This document shows, in pieces, positions 34,595 to 45,800 of a stretch of DNA of 64,000 bases. The translations under genes were made by a program, and so were the position numbers. Origin of the DNA: Pseudoneurospora amorphoporcata (taxonomy: Eukaryota; Ascomycota; Sordariomycetes; Sordariales; Sordariaceae); contig MU859120.1 in the NCBI GenBank assembly GCA_033297205.1, positions 1 to 64,000 of the forward strand, written 5' to 3'. The stretch's first letter is position 1. Each line of letters begins with the position of its first letter. The notes below the pieces were generated by a model. That model did not search any database and had not been told where the DNA came from. It saw only the letters and a list, made by a program, of their open reading frames with translations.

Positions 34595-35407
34595 TTAGTG
34601 GCCGGCGCGGCGAGCCTCAGCGATGACGCGCTGGAGGTCCTCAACCTTCGCCTTAGCACGGCCGAAGGTACCGAGCCTCTTCTTGGCGAGCTTACGGGCA
34701 CGCTTGTCCTTGGAGTTGCGGAGCAACTCAATGACACGGCGCTCGTAGGGAGCAAGGCTGTTGTAGGAAAGACATATATTAGCATAAGTTCGTCCGAGAG
34801 GATATATGCACATATGCGCCGCAACAGTTCCCCCCCCCTTCCAAACCAGATCAAGCACTCGGCTCCAATACTCCCAACGGAAATTGCGATATCTTGCAGA
34901 AACGGGCACACGACTGTGTACCACCCTCCTAAGAACCATAATCTCCGTCGGTTGAACTATTATGTGTGCGCCTGATCGGGTCTGTCGAGATGACTGCTTG
35001 CTTGGCGCAAATGTTTCGATGTTGAAGAGAAGGGAAATCGGTAGAACGTACCCAGCGACCTCCTGGACGATGGAGCGAACGAAAGCAGTGCGCTTGCTCA
35101 GGTGACCCTTGGTGCGGGAAACACGGGGCTTGGAGACACGAGCAGTGGTCTTCTGTATTTGGGTAAATTGATATCCCGGTCAGCAATCACGGTCCTTCTT
35201 CATCCTTCGAACAATCGTTCGGCGTGTGGTGTTTGGAATTGGAGTTGTTGAAAACAAGAGAGGTAGATGCAGTGTCCATCGTCTGCGATAGCCCTGATTT
35301 CCCTTTTTTTGTTTTCAGGAAGGCAACGCAGAGATCCTCCACGAGGTGAGACGTACGTGACCCTTCTTGAGGCCAACGGCGAGGCCGGTCTTGGATTCAG
35401 CAGCCAT
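34595..35407 (-). CDS. RPL36: 60S ribosomal protein L36 (eL36)
   Basis: Exons 35357-35407, 35052-35152 and 34595-34757 (minus) total 315 nt, 104 aa. The protein begins MAAESKTGLAVGLKKGH, continues TTARVSKPRVSRTKGHLSKR and ends with LAPYERRVIELLRN and RAKAKVEDLQRVIAEARRAGH. This basic sequence covers the whole of eL36. The two introns (204 and 294 nt) are long for this window, which is common in fungal ribosomal protein genes. It sits in the large ribosomal subunit. Confidence 0.95.
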
Positions 35408-37395
35408 TGTGATGCTTGGTTGGAGAGGTGATTCCGAAAAGGGTGGTTGTCGGGTGCTCGAAATCGTCGGCTGAACGTCGAGGGGACTTGGGAGAATAAA
35501 AGTTCGCGACTGATTTTTGAAGTACCCGCCCGAAAAGTGGAAAATGTTCTGTGGGTGTGGCTGGTAAGTGCGGGAGAATGGTCTGTTAGTGGCTGGTGCA
35601 TTCGTCGCCTGTGGCTTATGTAAGTTGAACCACCATCACTACAACTCGGTTCAGTTCGACACCACAATGCATCGACGACTACACTTCAGCCTGAAGGGGC
35701 CAATGTAACTTATACCCCAAGAAAAAATGTTGCCTAACTCTTCAACTTCAACTGTCGGAAAGGCAACCTTTGTACTGCACCTCCAGCTTTGAGACTCGCC
35801 CGCTCCCGTCTGCACTGCCCTGTCGTATTTCGAGAAAACCCTTCGACTACCAGACATGTTCATACATCAACAAAGACGGTTGCCTTTCCATCTTGCTATT
35901 CGAGATAAAACTAGGCATCCTAGCTCTCTTTGTCATTTCCGAAGTACCACCCTAGGATCATACACTCCGCAAAGACAAACACTCGCCTGGACTTGAAACT
36001 TCTTCGCTTGTTCTTGCGTACTACGATGTCGGCACGACGGCTGTATACGAGACGCTGTTGGACAGGATTCCCACCGAAAACATTGAGAGCTCTATGCCAG
36101 ATCATCATTCGGAAACCCAGCCTCGTTCGGATGGTGTTTGCGCGGTCGCATGCGGTCCCCATTCTTTTATCCTCAAACCCCGGAGACTGTTTGGGTCCAA
36201 GGCCAACCGAAAGAGGCCCTTTCTGAGCATGACCTTGATGGTCTGTATGTCGAGCTTAGTACCTATGGGCGGCCTCGCCTTGTGTTCACTGCGAGGTATG
36301 CGCATCAAACATAGGCCACAAGGACAGGTCGTATCAGAGCGGTAGCGCATACGCTTCGTCATCCCCGACAAATCTCGGGTCTGGAGTAGTCGTTGGATAC
36401 GCACGCAAGCTGGCCAGCATTCAATCACGTTGTGATGGATGGAGCAGTGGTAGGACGGATAGGCTATGGAGCCGTAAACGGTTTGGGAGCACCGGCAGCC
36501 GAAACTATGCTCTTCCCGCGGCATTCCTTCGTTGTCAGTATTCCTTGGGCATCCGCCATGACGAATCCTTAAATATTGAGGACCAGAGCCAAGCACGGTA
36601 CTTTCAGTGCTGTCAAGAAGCGCCTTAGCCGATGGACTCCCTTTGGCAAGGTCAGTAGCAACATGCTGAACAAGCTCGAACTCCCTTGCTATACAGGGGA
36701 TATCAGACCACACACATACTTCAAACACGCCAAACTGGAAATCTGCTCAAATTCTCCGAGATCGTGCAGAGGAGAGTAACGGAAGACCGATGTCAACCGA
36801 GCATAATACATAATATCTCGGCAGTACTATGTACCAATTGATAGTAAGTCTTGCTTGACTGAAGTTGATGTACATGTATACGTGCTGGAACTTGGTCCGT
36901 CCTGTCCGGATCATGGTAGCCAGATCTACGCCTGACACTTCCAATCATTGCCATCTCAGTACTTTATGCCCTGCCAGATTTGCAGATCGGATAGCCACAG
37001 TGTGGTACGCCGGAAGTGCTTGACTGCCACCGGTTTGGGTCACCTTACAGGTATTCTCATTGCCGAATGCTGTGTGGATTGGATCTCCAAGGTGTAGTGT
37101 ACCGGTGTGAAGACGATCTACCTCACAGCATTCCGTTCCCTGCAACGTTGTCTGCTGCGTATGCTTGGGTAACGGGGCAGGCAGGCAGGGCAAGACAACA
37201 ATGGATTTGCTCTTGCTGCCTTTATAAAGGGTTTCACTATTCATTCCTGAACTAGTATATGGTTTCTGTCGTTGCCCCTTCCGTGTCTGCACGACTGTCA
37301 ACTCGAGCAGATATAAACCACACCTGCATCTAAACGTCCCAGCCATCCTCATTACACATCAGGATCACTCGGATATTCGACTTCACACCGCCGTT
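35408..37395. other. 2 kb without a recognised gene
   Basis: Overlapping open frames on both strands at about 35930-36730 (up to 207 codons, minus) have no recognised domain. Their overlap argues against both being coding. A decayed gene is possible. A TATA-like ATATAAA occurs at about 37311, some 85 bases before the secreted-protein ATG. Confidence 0.4.
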
Positions 37396-37996
37396 ATGCT
37401 TATCACAAACCTGCGTGCCCTCGTGGCTCTTGTCCCTCTCGTGGCTTCTTTACCATCGATGCCCTCGTTTATCAACAAACTCAAGTCCCTCTCCTCACGC
37501 GATGACCAATGCCCGTACCCGACCCATTACAAGATCACGTCGCTCCAGGTCTGGACACCAAAGAATGGCAACACCCACCCGATTGTCGTCGACTTTCAAT
37601 ACGCAGACGAACTGACAAAGATCGCAACGTCTTGTCACTACAATGGAACTCAGCCCAACGCAGGCCCAGAGGGCTTCACTCCCAGATATGCTTGCGAAGA
37701 CCCAACCGTGCAATTCATGTGGATCACGGAGACGAGCTCGCTGTCTATGATCGAGCTGGCATGCCCCCACACACCAGACTCGTAAGTTTCTATCATCATC
37801 AGAAAGAGGTCATCAGATCTCTAACAATGAAAGCAGGGGCATGGAGGCCTTGGACCAGATCACCCCCAGGCTCAGCTGCGTCGATACTAGCAACACTACC
37901 CCGTTCGGAGAAGGGTCGCAATGCTTCTCTCTAGACTTTGCCATCCTCGGAAATTTCACTGCTCTCGACCCCATCGAGCCCCCTGGAGGAAACTAG
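37396..37996 (+). CDS. Small secreted cysteine-containing protein
   Basis: Exons 37396-37781 and 37837-37996 give 181 aa. The 55-nt intron has GTAAGT, CTAAC and CAG. Residues 1-18 (MLITNLRALVALVPLVAS) form a clear signal peptide. The mature protein has six cysteines (C39, C80, C100, C123, C143, C158), enough for three disulfides, and sequons at NGT (83) and NTT (148). I do not recognise the family. The size, signal peptide and even cysteine number are those of fungal secreted effectors or cell-wall proteins, but no function is claimed. It lies 940 bases before the secreted lipase, same strand. Confidence 0.75.
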
Positions 37997-38936
37997 ATTC
38001 CGAGGGAGGAAGGCAATCGTAAAGATGACAATGGAATCGCGGGTGCCTCTGTACTTCATAGAGAATGGGATACAGGATATGTGAAACGGAATGAATGAGG
38101 GAATGGATAGGATAACTAACGACGAATGAATACACAATATCAATATCTACCTAGCCAGATCTAAGGTGGTTGCCGTCAGCGAGGGAGTGGTCCCAGGTTC
38201 CCCTTGCAGGACATGATACTTAGCACTTGACGTTGTGAGGAGTAGAGGTGTAAGTTGAGTTGAAGATGGAAGTTAAAGTTCTGAGATATTGCGGGGTGTT
38301 GCAGCGGTGGCGCTCGCTTACCCCTGTTTCCATATGCGGCCCCCCTCCACAGGGGGCAGGCATGCACTCGCATGGCAACTCCCGTTCATCTGACCACTGA
38401 AACTGCAGTGTAAGGGCGTCCCTGAAGCCTGCCCAGAACACGACAACGTCACCACTTCCGCTTTGTGTTGCTCTTCCGTTCCGCTTCCGTTGCTCTGCCC
38501 AACTTCAACCTCCATCCTTCATTCTCAAAACTCGTCGATGCTGTGATGGGTTTCAGACTCGCGCAGAATACACCACTAGTCCGCTTCGTTTTCCGAACCC
38601 ATAACAATTGAACTTACAGATCCTAGAAGATTATTCCAAGGAGAAAAGCAGCTGAACTCCCGCCTCATTAATTACTTACGTACGTCCCTGGTCATCCTTC
38701 CTGGTTCACTCATCAGTTACTGGTCCAGGGTTGGTCACGCGGTACGTTCTCGCCGCCCGGGAGACCATGTCTGGCCGACATCTTGTGCAAGAGATATCTT
38801 TCTGACAAAATTCTGGCCATTCAACTTTGTCGTCTTGATATTTTCTCCATGTTACCTTTGCCATAGCCGTGGCTCTTGCTCGCCACGATCCCAACAACTT
38901 CAAAACCATCCAGAGCATGCATCATCATCCGCAAAG
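37997..38936. other. Intergenic between the two secreted-protein genes
   Basis: 0.94 kb; only short frames. Probably the lipase promoter. Confidence 0.5.
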
Positions 38937-40469
38937 ATGCATTTGGTATACCACCTCTGTTTATTCCTCCTTCTGCTCACTTCTCACTTCGTTGAGAATG
39001 TCTACGCCAACCCATTAGCCGTCCCAGCAGACCTGAACAACCCTCAAGGACAACGCCTCCTAGCTTCACTCCATGACCACGCCACGGATACATCTACCGA
39101 TGGAGGAGCTCACACCGGCACACCACCAGCCCAGCAAAGCGGCGGCGTCTCGCTCCCCTTCTTCGCCTCCCTCGAGCGCATGGCTCGCCTAGTCGACATT
39201 ACTTACTGCGTCGGCACAACAGGCGTTTCGAAGCCCTTCTCATGCGTATCCCGCTGTAAAGACTTCCCTACGCTGCGGCTCGAGCGGACCTGGAACACGG
39301 GCCTGCTCCTCAGCGACAGCTGCGGGTACCTTGCCGTCGATCACGGGGAGAGGAGGCGAGACGAGCGGACCGGGCGGGGAGTGGTGGTCAGCGATCCGGC
39401 TATCATTGTGGCATTCCGCGGGACCTATAGTATTACTAACACGATTGTTGATTTGAGTACGGTGCCGCAGGAGTATGTACCGTATCCGGCGCCGGATGAT
39501 GACGAGGAGGGGGATGAGGATGGTGACGGGAACGTTGGAAAGGAGGGAAGTGATAAGAAGGACGACAACAACAAATGCACCAACTGTACAGTCCACATGG
39601 GTTTCCTCGCCTCCTGGCGCTCCGCGCGCGACTACGTCCTACCGGCTCTCAAAGCCGCCCGCGCCAAACACCCCGATTACCCCGTCCACCTCGTGGGCCA
39701 CAGCCTCGGCGGCGCCGTTGCCGCTCTTGCTGCGCTGGAAATTCGGCTCTCGCTAGGCTGGCAAGACGTCCAGGTGACGACCTTTGGCGAACCACGTATC
39801 GGCAACCAAGCACTGGTCGGTTACCTGGACAAGGCCTTTGGCCTTGATAATGAAGACGACGAGGTCAAGGACGAGGGCGAAAAGAGAGCCTATCGCCGCG
39901 TAACCCACGTCAACGACCCTGTCCCCCTCCTCCCCCTGACAGAATGGGGATACCGCTCGCACGCAGGCGAGGTGTATATCTCCAAGTCGGACCTGCCGCC
40001 TGCGCCTGAGGACTTGCGGTTATGTAGGGGCGATAACGACCCGGAGTGCATGGCGGGGGCTGAGAGGTCAGATGGCGGCGGATGGTTTGATGGGGGTACG
40101 TTGCAGGTGGCTGATTTGCTGGCGCTGGCGGCGGCGAAGGGGGTTGATCGTGATTTATATTATCGAGATCCTGTTGCTGTTGGTGTTGTTGATGGTGATG
40201 ATGGCGAAGACGGTGGTGATGCTGATGATGCTGGGAATGAGGATGTTGACGTCAACGGTGAGACGACCACCGTAACAAGACCCACGACCAGGACCAACAG
40301 GATGTTTCCTGCCAGACTCAAGCTCTGGCAACTCTTCTTTGCGCACAGGGATTACTTTTGGCGGTTAGGGTTATGCGTGCCTGGCGGTGACCCGACGGAT
40401 TGGGGGAGAGACAAGTATAACTTGACGACGACACGGGAATCTTTTGTGCTTGGTGATGGCGAGTTGTGA
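38937..40469 (+). CDS. Secreted class 3 (alpha/beta-hydrolase) lipase
   Basis: An intronless frame of 510 aa. The start at 38937 is chosen because it gives a signal peptide (MHLVYHLCLFLLLLTSHF); the frame is open further upstream. Class 3 lipase features are IVAFRGT, the nucleophile elbow GHSLGG with S256, FGEPRIGN, D327 in HVNDPVPLLP and H342 in YRSHAGEVY, a complete Ser-Asp-His triad. Two acidic insertions are unusual: one after VPQEYVPYPAP (about 200-220, Asp/Glu/Gly/Lys) and one near 425-442 (Asp/Gly repeats). Substrate is unknown; triacylglycerol or feruloyl ester hydrolysis are both possible in this family. The conserved cysteines suggest an oxidised, extracellular protein. Confidence 0.87.
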   Translation: MHLVYHLCLFLLLLTSHFVENVYANPLAVPADLNNPQGQRLLASLHDHATDTSTDGGAHTGTPPAQQSGGVSLPFFASLERMARLVDITYCVGTTGVSKPFSCVSRCKDFPTLRLERTWNTGLLLSDSCGYLAVDHGERRRDERTGRGVVVSDPAIIVAFRGTYSITNTIVDLSTVPQEYVPYPAPDDDEEGDEDGDGNVGKEGSDKKDDNNKCTNCTVHMGFLASWRSARDYVLPALKAARAKHPDYPVHLVGHSLGGAVAALAALEIRLSLGWQDVQVTTFGEPRIGNQALVGYLDKAFGLDNEDDEVKDEGEKRAYRRVTHVNDPVPLLPLTEWGYRSHAGEVYISKSDLPPAPEDLRLCRGDNDPECMAGAERSDGGGWFDGGTLQVADLLALAAAKGVDRDLYYRDPVAVGVVDGDDGEDGGDADDAGNEDVDVNGETTTVTRPTTRTNRMFPARLKLWQLFFAHRDYFWRLGLCVPGGDPTDWGRDKYNLTTTRESFVLGDGEL

Positions 40470-41575
40470 AAAACGTGGTACATATCATTATGAGCAATTC
40501 TTTTTAGGGGGGTTGTTTATTTAATCACTGAGGAGTGTCTGCCATGGCAGACTTATTTCCTGTTCTCAGGGGGGCGGAACATGGTGGGTGTGGGCGTTCG
40601 GGCGTACGTATGGATTAGTGAACCTCAACGAGGAAACAACGGTGCTGGGAATCCCGTTGTGGGAAGGCAATGAGTTATATCGACAAAGGCATAATTGGGT
40701 TGATGGCATCTGGGTAGGCGTCAGGTTGGAAAAAGGGCTCTGATGTTGCACAGAATGTCTCAACGTAACAGGACAGAGTTATCATTCGAGTATTTAGTTA
40801 AAGAACGGGCGGTCTGCAGACTGGACAGACTGCCTATCCAGAAAGAGTCGTTTAAGAGGCCGTGTACGTGTTGACGCGCTGCACTCTATGGGATGTGACA
40901 CTTACATGGAAATGTTCATATCAACACCAGCAATGTTGGGGCGTGGGCGTCCTTCGTCTACAAACTTTGGGCCTTGGAAAAATGTGTAAGGGCGTTCAGA
41001 AGCATGGAAGAACAATAGAACAATGTACGTAAACTTCCTCCCGAGAGGACAGGGATATATATCTCTGATTTGAGTATCATTTGTTTTCCTCGCCAAGAGG
41101 GAAGGTGTAGTTCCTTTGGCTTTTTGGGGGGTTGTTTAGTAGAGACCTTCTTGTTCCTTCTCTTACCCTCTTCCCATCTCAGAAAAGCAGGTGGAAGGGA
41201 GAGGTATTTGTGGCGACGATGACGAGGGGGAAAGGATAATAATAAGAGAATAGGAAACGTGACCGTAAGAGAAACGACTATCATGCCCTGCATTTCAATG
41301 GCCCCCGGCATCAACGAACTCCCTTTAGCGAAGTCCCCGCCCAGCCAATGACCAATGTGCCGCATATTCCACGCTCCATCCGCCAGCCGGTCAAGTCCAG
41401 AGAGAACAAAGCCCAGCTCCGAGTTTACAAAAATCCTAGCTATCAAAGTCAAGAAGCAACACAAGACCAGTTGCGCAAAAGACGGGCGCTCCCGTGCCAC
41501 TCTGGTACAACTCAGGCGACCAGCGAGGGCATGCACCCGTCATGGCGAAAGAAACCACGGTCCGGAAAAGTGCGC
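40470..41575. other. Convergent 3' intergenic of lipase and 14-3-3
   Basis: 1.1 kb with no supported gene. Confidence 0.5.
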
Positions 41576-42818
41576 TTACTGCTCCTCAGGAGCCTTCTCC
41601 TCAGCGGCCTCAGCCTTCTCCTCGGCCTTCTCCTCAGCCTTGGGGGCCTCAGCAGTGGCCTCAGGCTCGCCGTTATCGGACGAGGTCCAGAGAGTGAGGT
41701 TATCCCTGAGGAGCTGCATGATAAGGGTGCTGTCGCGGTAAGACTCCTCGGAGAGGGAGTCGAGCTCGGCAATGGCATCATCGAAAGCCTGCTTGGCGAG
41801 GTGGCAGGCACGGTCAGGAGAGTTAAGGATCTCGTAGTAGAAAACGGAGAAGTTGAGGGCAAGACCCAGGCGGATAGGGTGGGTGGGGGTGAGCTCGGTC
41901 TGAGCAACATCGGTAGCGCTCTACATGACAGTGAAAACATCAGGTTAGCAAGAGCGTATTGGGAGCAAACCGCGCAAATTTTCAAAAGCTCGTACCTTGT
42001 AAGCCTCGTGGGCCGCGGTTGCAGCGCCCTTGCGCTTCTCGCCGGAGGCAAACTCGGCAAGATAACGGTGGTAATCACCCTTCCTGTAAAGAGATACCGA
42101 TCAGCGACTGCCAAAGCCAGGGGTTTGCGCCTGGAATACACACATCTTGTGGTAGAAGACCTTAGACTCGCCAGTGGCGGCGTTGGGAATAAGGGACTCG
42201 TCGAGGACCTCGAGGACATCCTTGCAGACGGTCTCGAGCTCGGTCTCGATCTTTTGCCTGTACTCCTTGATAATGGCGACGTGCTTCTCGGACCCCTTGG
42301 ACTCCTCCTTCTGCTCAATGGAGGAGATGATGCGCCAGCTGGCGCGGCGGGTGCCGACGACGTTCTTGTAGGCAACGGAAAGGAGGTTGCGCTCGTCAAC
42401 GGTGAGCTCACCACCGAGCTTGGCGACCTCCTTCATGAAGGTAACCATCTCATCGTAGCGCTCAGCCTGCTCGCAGAGGCGGGCGAGGAAAGTCTTGCTG
42501 TTGATTTCACCGTCTCGTCAGTACGCAGGTTGCCAGTAGGGTCAGATACACCGATGCCGAAGGCCGCGCGAACAGCGGGCAGCAGGCAGCAGGCAGCGGA
42601 ATCACACACACCTCTCGCGCTACGAAGAAGAGGGCAAACGTTAGCATATTTGTTGCAACCTGGCGAACGGACGGATGGGGGCGACGAGCGTGGCGATCCT
42701 GCTGGCCATGACTAGCGTCGAGGAGGAGAAGGCGGTGTCGAGGAATGGGGGAATGGGCCGTCTGCGCCCGAAGGCCGGCGTTGAAGGCGGGCTGGAGCTG
42801 ACTTACTTCGTTGGCCAT
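41576..42818 (-). CDS. 14-3-3 phosphoserine-binding adaptor protein
   Basis: Five coding exons (minus): 42807-42818, 42612-42619, 42144-42497, 41996-42083 and 41576-41920. They total 807 nt, 268 aa. The first two exons are 12 and 8 nt; together they give MANERESKTFLARL, the usual start of this 14-3-3 group. Diagnostic blocks are NLLSVAYKNVVGTRRASWRI, the groove residues in KGDYHRYLAEFASG, and SEESYRDSTLIMQLLRDNL, TLW. The C-terminus is an acidic Glu/Ala tail. 14-3-3 dimers bind phosphorylated clients in growth, septation and stress signalling. The microexon is placed by a TGCTAAC branch, TAG acceptor and GTGTGT donor, and it alone restores the frame. Confidence 0.93.
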
Positions 42819-45800
42819 TTTGGTTATGGGGTTGGGTATAAGGTGCGGAAAAGATCGCTACAGTTGGAAATTGGAGATGGAGGAGGAGAAAGCGGAAAGA
42901 GAGGGAGAAAAAATAGGTTGACCGGAAGACTACGGTGGTTTTGCTTTGCTGGCTTGTGACGTGATAAGATTGGGAAGCGGGCAGGTTCGAAGGAGTGTCG
43001 CTGGGTTGAAGGCAAAGGGACTGACTTTAGGGAGAGGGCCTGAGATTCCCCCGATCCCCGCTCAGTCTAGGGCGAGCCAGCCGTGCTGGGGGGGCCTGCT
43101 TTTTTTTTTTTCGGGGCCAAGGTTGAATTAAACGACGATTGGCTGCTAGCGAGAGACCTAGGCGCCCAAACGGCTCCGGCGGTGACCAGGCCAAACAGGC
43201 AAGGGGTCGGGAGTCTCTCGCTAACAGGTGGATGAGCAATTGGGACGAGAATCAGAGTGGCCTCCACGCGATTGCTTGACATTTGCTTGTGCCCACCCTG
43301 GCATCTTAGGATCACTCACTCCCACGCCCGACATCCACAGGTCCGCCTTGTTCTCTCGTCTTCCCCGAGTCCAGCCATGCTTTTCGGAGGTTAGACTTAG
43401 AGTTGGAGTTGGGCCCAAACCAAAACGCTCCCGTGGCTCCCAAATTTGGCAGCAAAACCAGGGAACAGGGCGGCATCGTCTCATCAGGCTCGCACTTGCC
43501 CTCTTTCCCAGCGCGGTGGTGTTGCGAGTGGTGGGCGACGGACGTTGGGAGATGGATCGTAAGGTGATCCCTCAACTGCCCCGCCACTTTCTCTCAGTCC
43601 CGCCCGCACGGCATGGCATCCATGATCCTGATCCATGGCGCGGCGTGCTTCGACTAAACAACAACAACCCATTCCCCTTTCTACCTACCCTTTCTCATGT
43701 ATATAGGTAAGCTTGCGAGCTGTTTGCAGTTGCAACCTCTTCGCCATAGCCATCATACTACGTACGCCGCCAGGATATCATGCTCTCTGGGACGTCACCC
43801 CCACCACGAGGTGAAGTTTTCAGAAGCCTCATTTTCTTTCTCGGCCATTGGTGTGTTGTCCATTTGACGCCAAGCGGCGGCTCAAAAAGTCACATTTCCA
43901 ATCTCACCTATACATTGCCGGGATTGTCACAGAGTCCACTTGCCGTCCACTGCGGCGGATTCCTGTCACCTTGGTGGTCTTGATTTATCCCATTCCTCCA
44001 TGTTGGCAAGACCGAAGAATTGCGGTCGACGGCATTGTCGACGTCTTGGCTTGACAAGCCCGGCGTTCCCATGTGCAGCATTCGCATCTTCCTACATATC
44101 TCTTACACGCACATCCGGATAGCGGCTCAGCAGGATCATATCGGGATATGGACGGCGTGCTCTGTTTGTAGTCTCTGCAACCTTGACTCAGAGCCCCGCC
44201 ATCGGCAGCCCCTCCCTCATCTTCTTGGAACTAGCACCAGGGAGTTTGTCACCGCATGGCACACGTTGTCTCGTGCCTATGCTAAAACAGTCGGCAATTT
44301 GCCAATTTTACCTCAACTAATAAGTACCCCCTATCAAGTACCTCTTGGTCTGTGCGCTTGTTCTCATGCGCCTGTGCCATCGGCGCCAATCGGTCCTCTC
44401 TCCCCGACCATGTACTCATTCTCCTCCTTCCTAGGCTTCCATGTTACCTGTTTTCTTCCTATCACCTGGCAGGGAATTGAGTGATTGTTTGTGTTTACAC
44501 ATAGTGGCCAAGATATACTTCACCAAGTGGACTTGCTACAGCGTTGGGTTAACTCTGGTTTTGAGGCTATCTACAACTCCCATTTGTTCCATCATGTCCC
44601 ATTGTTCGGAAGCGAGCGATTAAAGTGGGGTCTTCGCGGCACCTAGCCAGTCCCTTCTCGCCAGTGTCGGTGGGCGTTTCCAACTTTGTTAGCACAGCGA
44701 TCATTTGCTGGGCAGAGACTGGGTGCAAAAGGAGGGGACATGGAAACGGCTAGAAGACTGCGAGCCTTCGGCGAGTTGACCACCAAACGCTATCCTCCCG
44801 CTCCCGTTGCGCCCCCGTTACTAAGGTATTTCTTGAGGTTGGTAGTCAGGTAGGGTACCTACCCTTCACTACCGGACGTCTCGATCACAAGGCTTGTTTC
44901 CTGCCCGCCCCCTCCATTTGCTGCCTTTTCCCCCACGGCCATCGAGATATGTGAGGCGGTCCTGGTGGTGTACCTACTTCCGAAGCTTTGGCATGGACAG
45001 AGTTCGAGAGCATGCAGTGTACATGTTGCAACCTTCTTCACATCCAACATCCTTCGATGTTGTGTTTGTTGAGGCTGGCGGTAACTCAATCGTTATCTTT
45101 GCGTGTTAGAGACCACAAGCCTATCAGTCCGGATTTACACATTTGCGGTCGAGCAATTGTTGGTCCCGGTTCGGATCCCCCTCGCTCATCGCCCTGGCCT
45201 TGTCCCTCACAAGATCATCAGGGACCCCTAAAATGACCCCTAATGACCCCTACACATACAAGAGCATTGAGAACCGTACACACACCCCCTAAATAGAACG
45301 TCTTCGTGCTGCTGATTGACCGGATTTTTACCCCTCCACGGCTTGACTATTGCCGACTGCCACCGCCAATCCATGATATTTACCCCCTGTTTTATGACAT
45401 CTGTCACGCGACTCCCGCAATGAGATTGCGAGCGACAGCCAACGCTTCAGGGCAGCTGAGTAGGTAGCGAGTAGTTAGCTTCTGCCAATGCGAACGATGG
45501 TGATGATGATGGTGACACAGGGCACATGGTACATGGCACAGGACTAGATGGGTTGATGTCACGATACGCTTCCAGCTTATTGAAAAACTACTTCTCTCTA
45601 TTGTAAGAGTTTGAGATAACTCGTGACGAAAAAGAACCTCGGGTGCCCCTTCTCTCGTTCTGAGAACTTCGGCGTCGTTTTGTTGCTTCTGATATGGTGC
45701 AAGAGCATGAGCTAGTTTGCGTGTCTCGTATTCAGCTATGTTGCCCTTGTGTCATCATTGTCCAGGAAGGCGGAGGAACTAGAACTACTCAGATGAAGGC

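Noticed and set aside
36105..36728. 207-codon minus-strand frame and overlapping plus-strand frames
   Set aside because: No recognised domain, and competing frames occur on both strands. Not enough to call a gene.
43228..43710. 160-codon plus-strand frame in the gene-poor region
   Set aside because: Overlapped by several minus-strand frames and without recognisable features.
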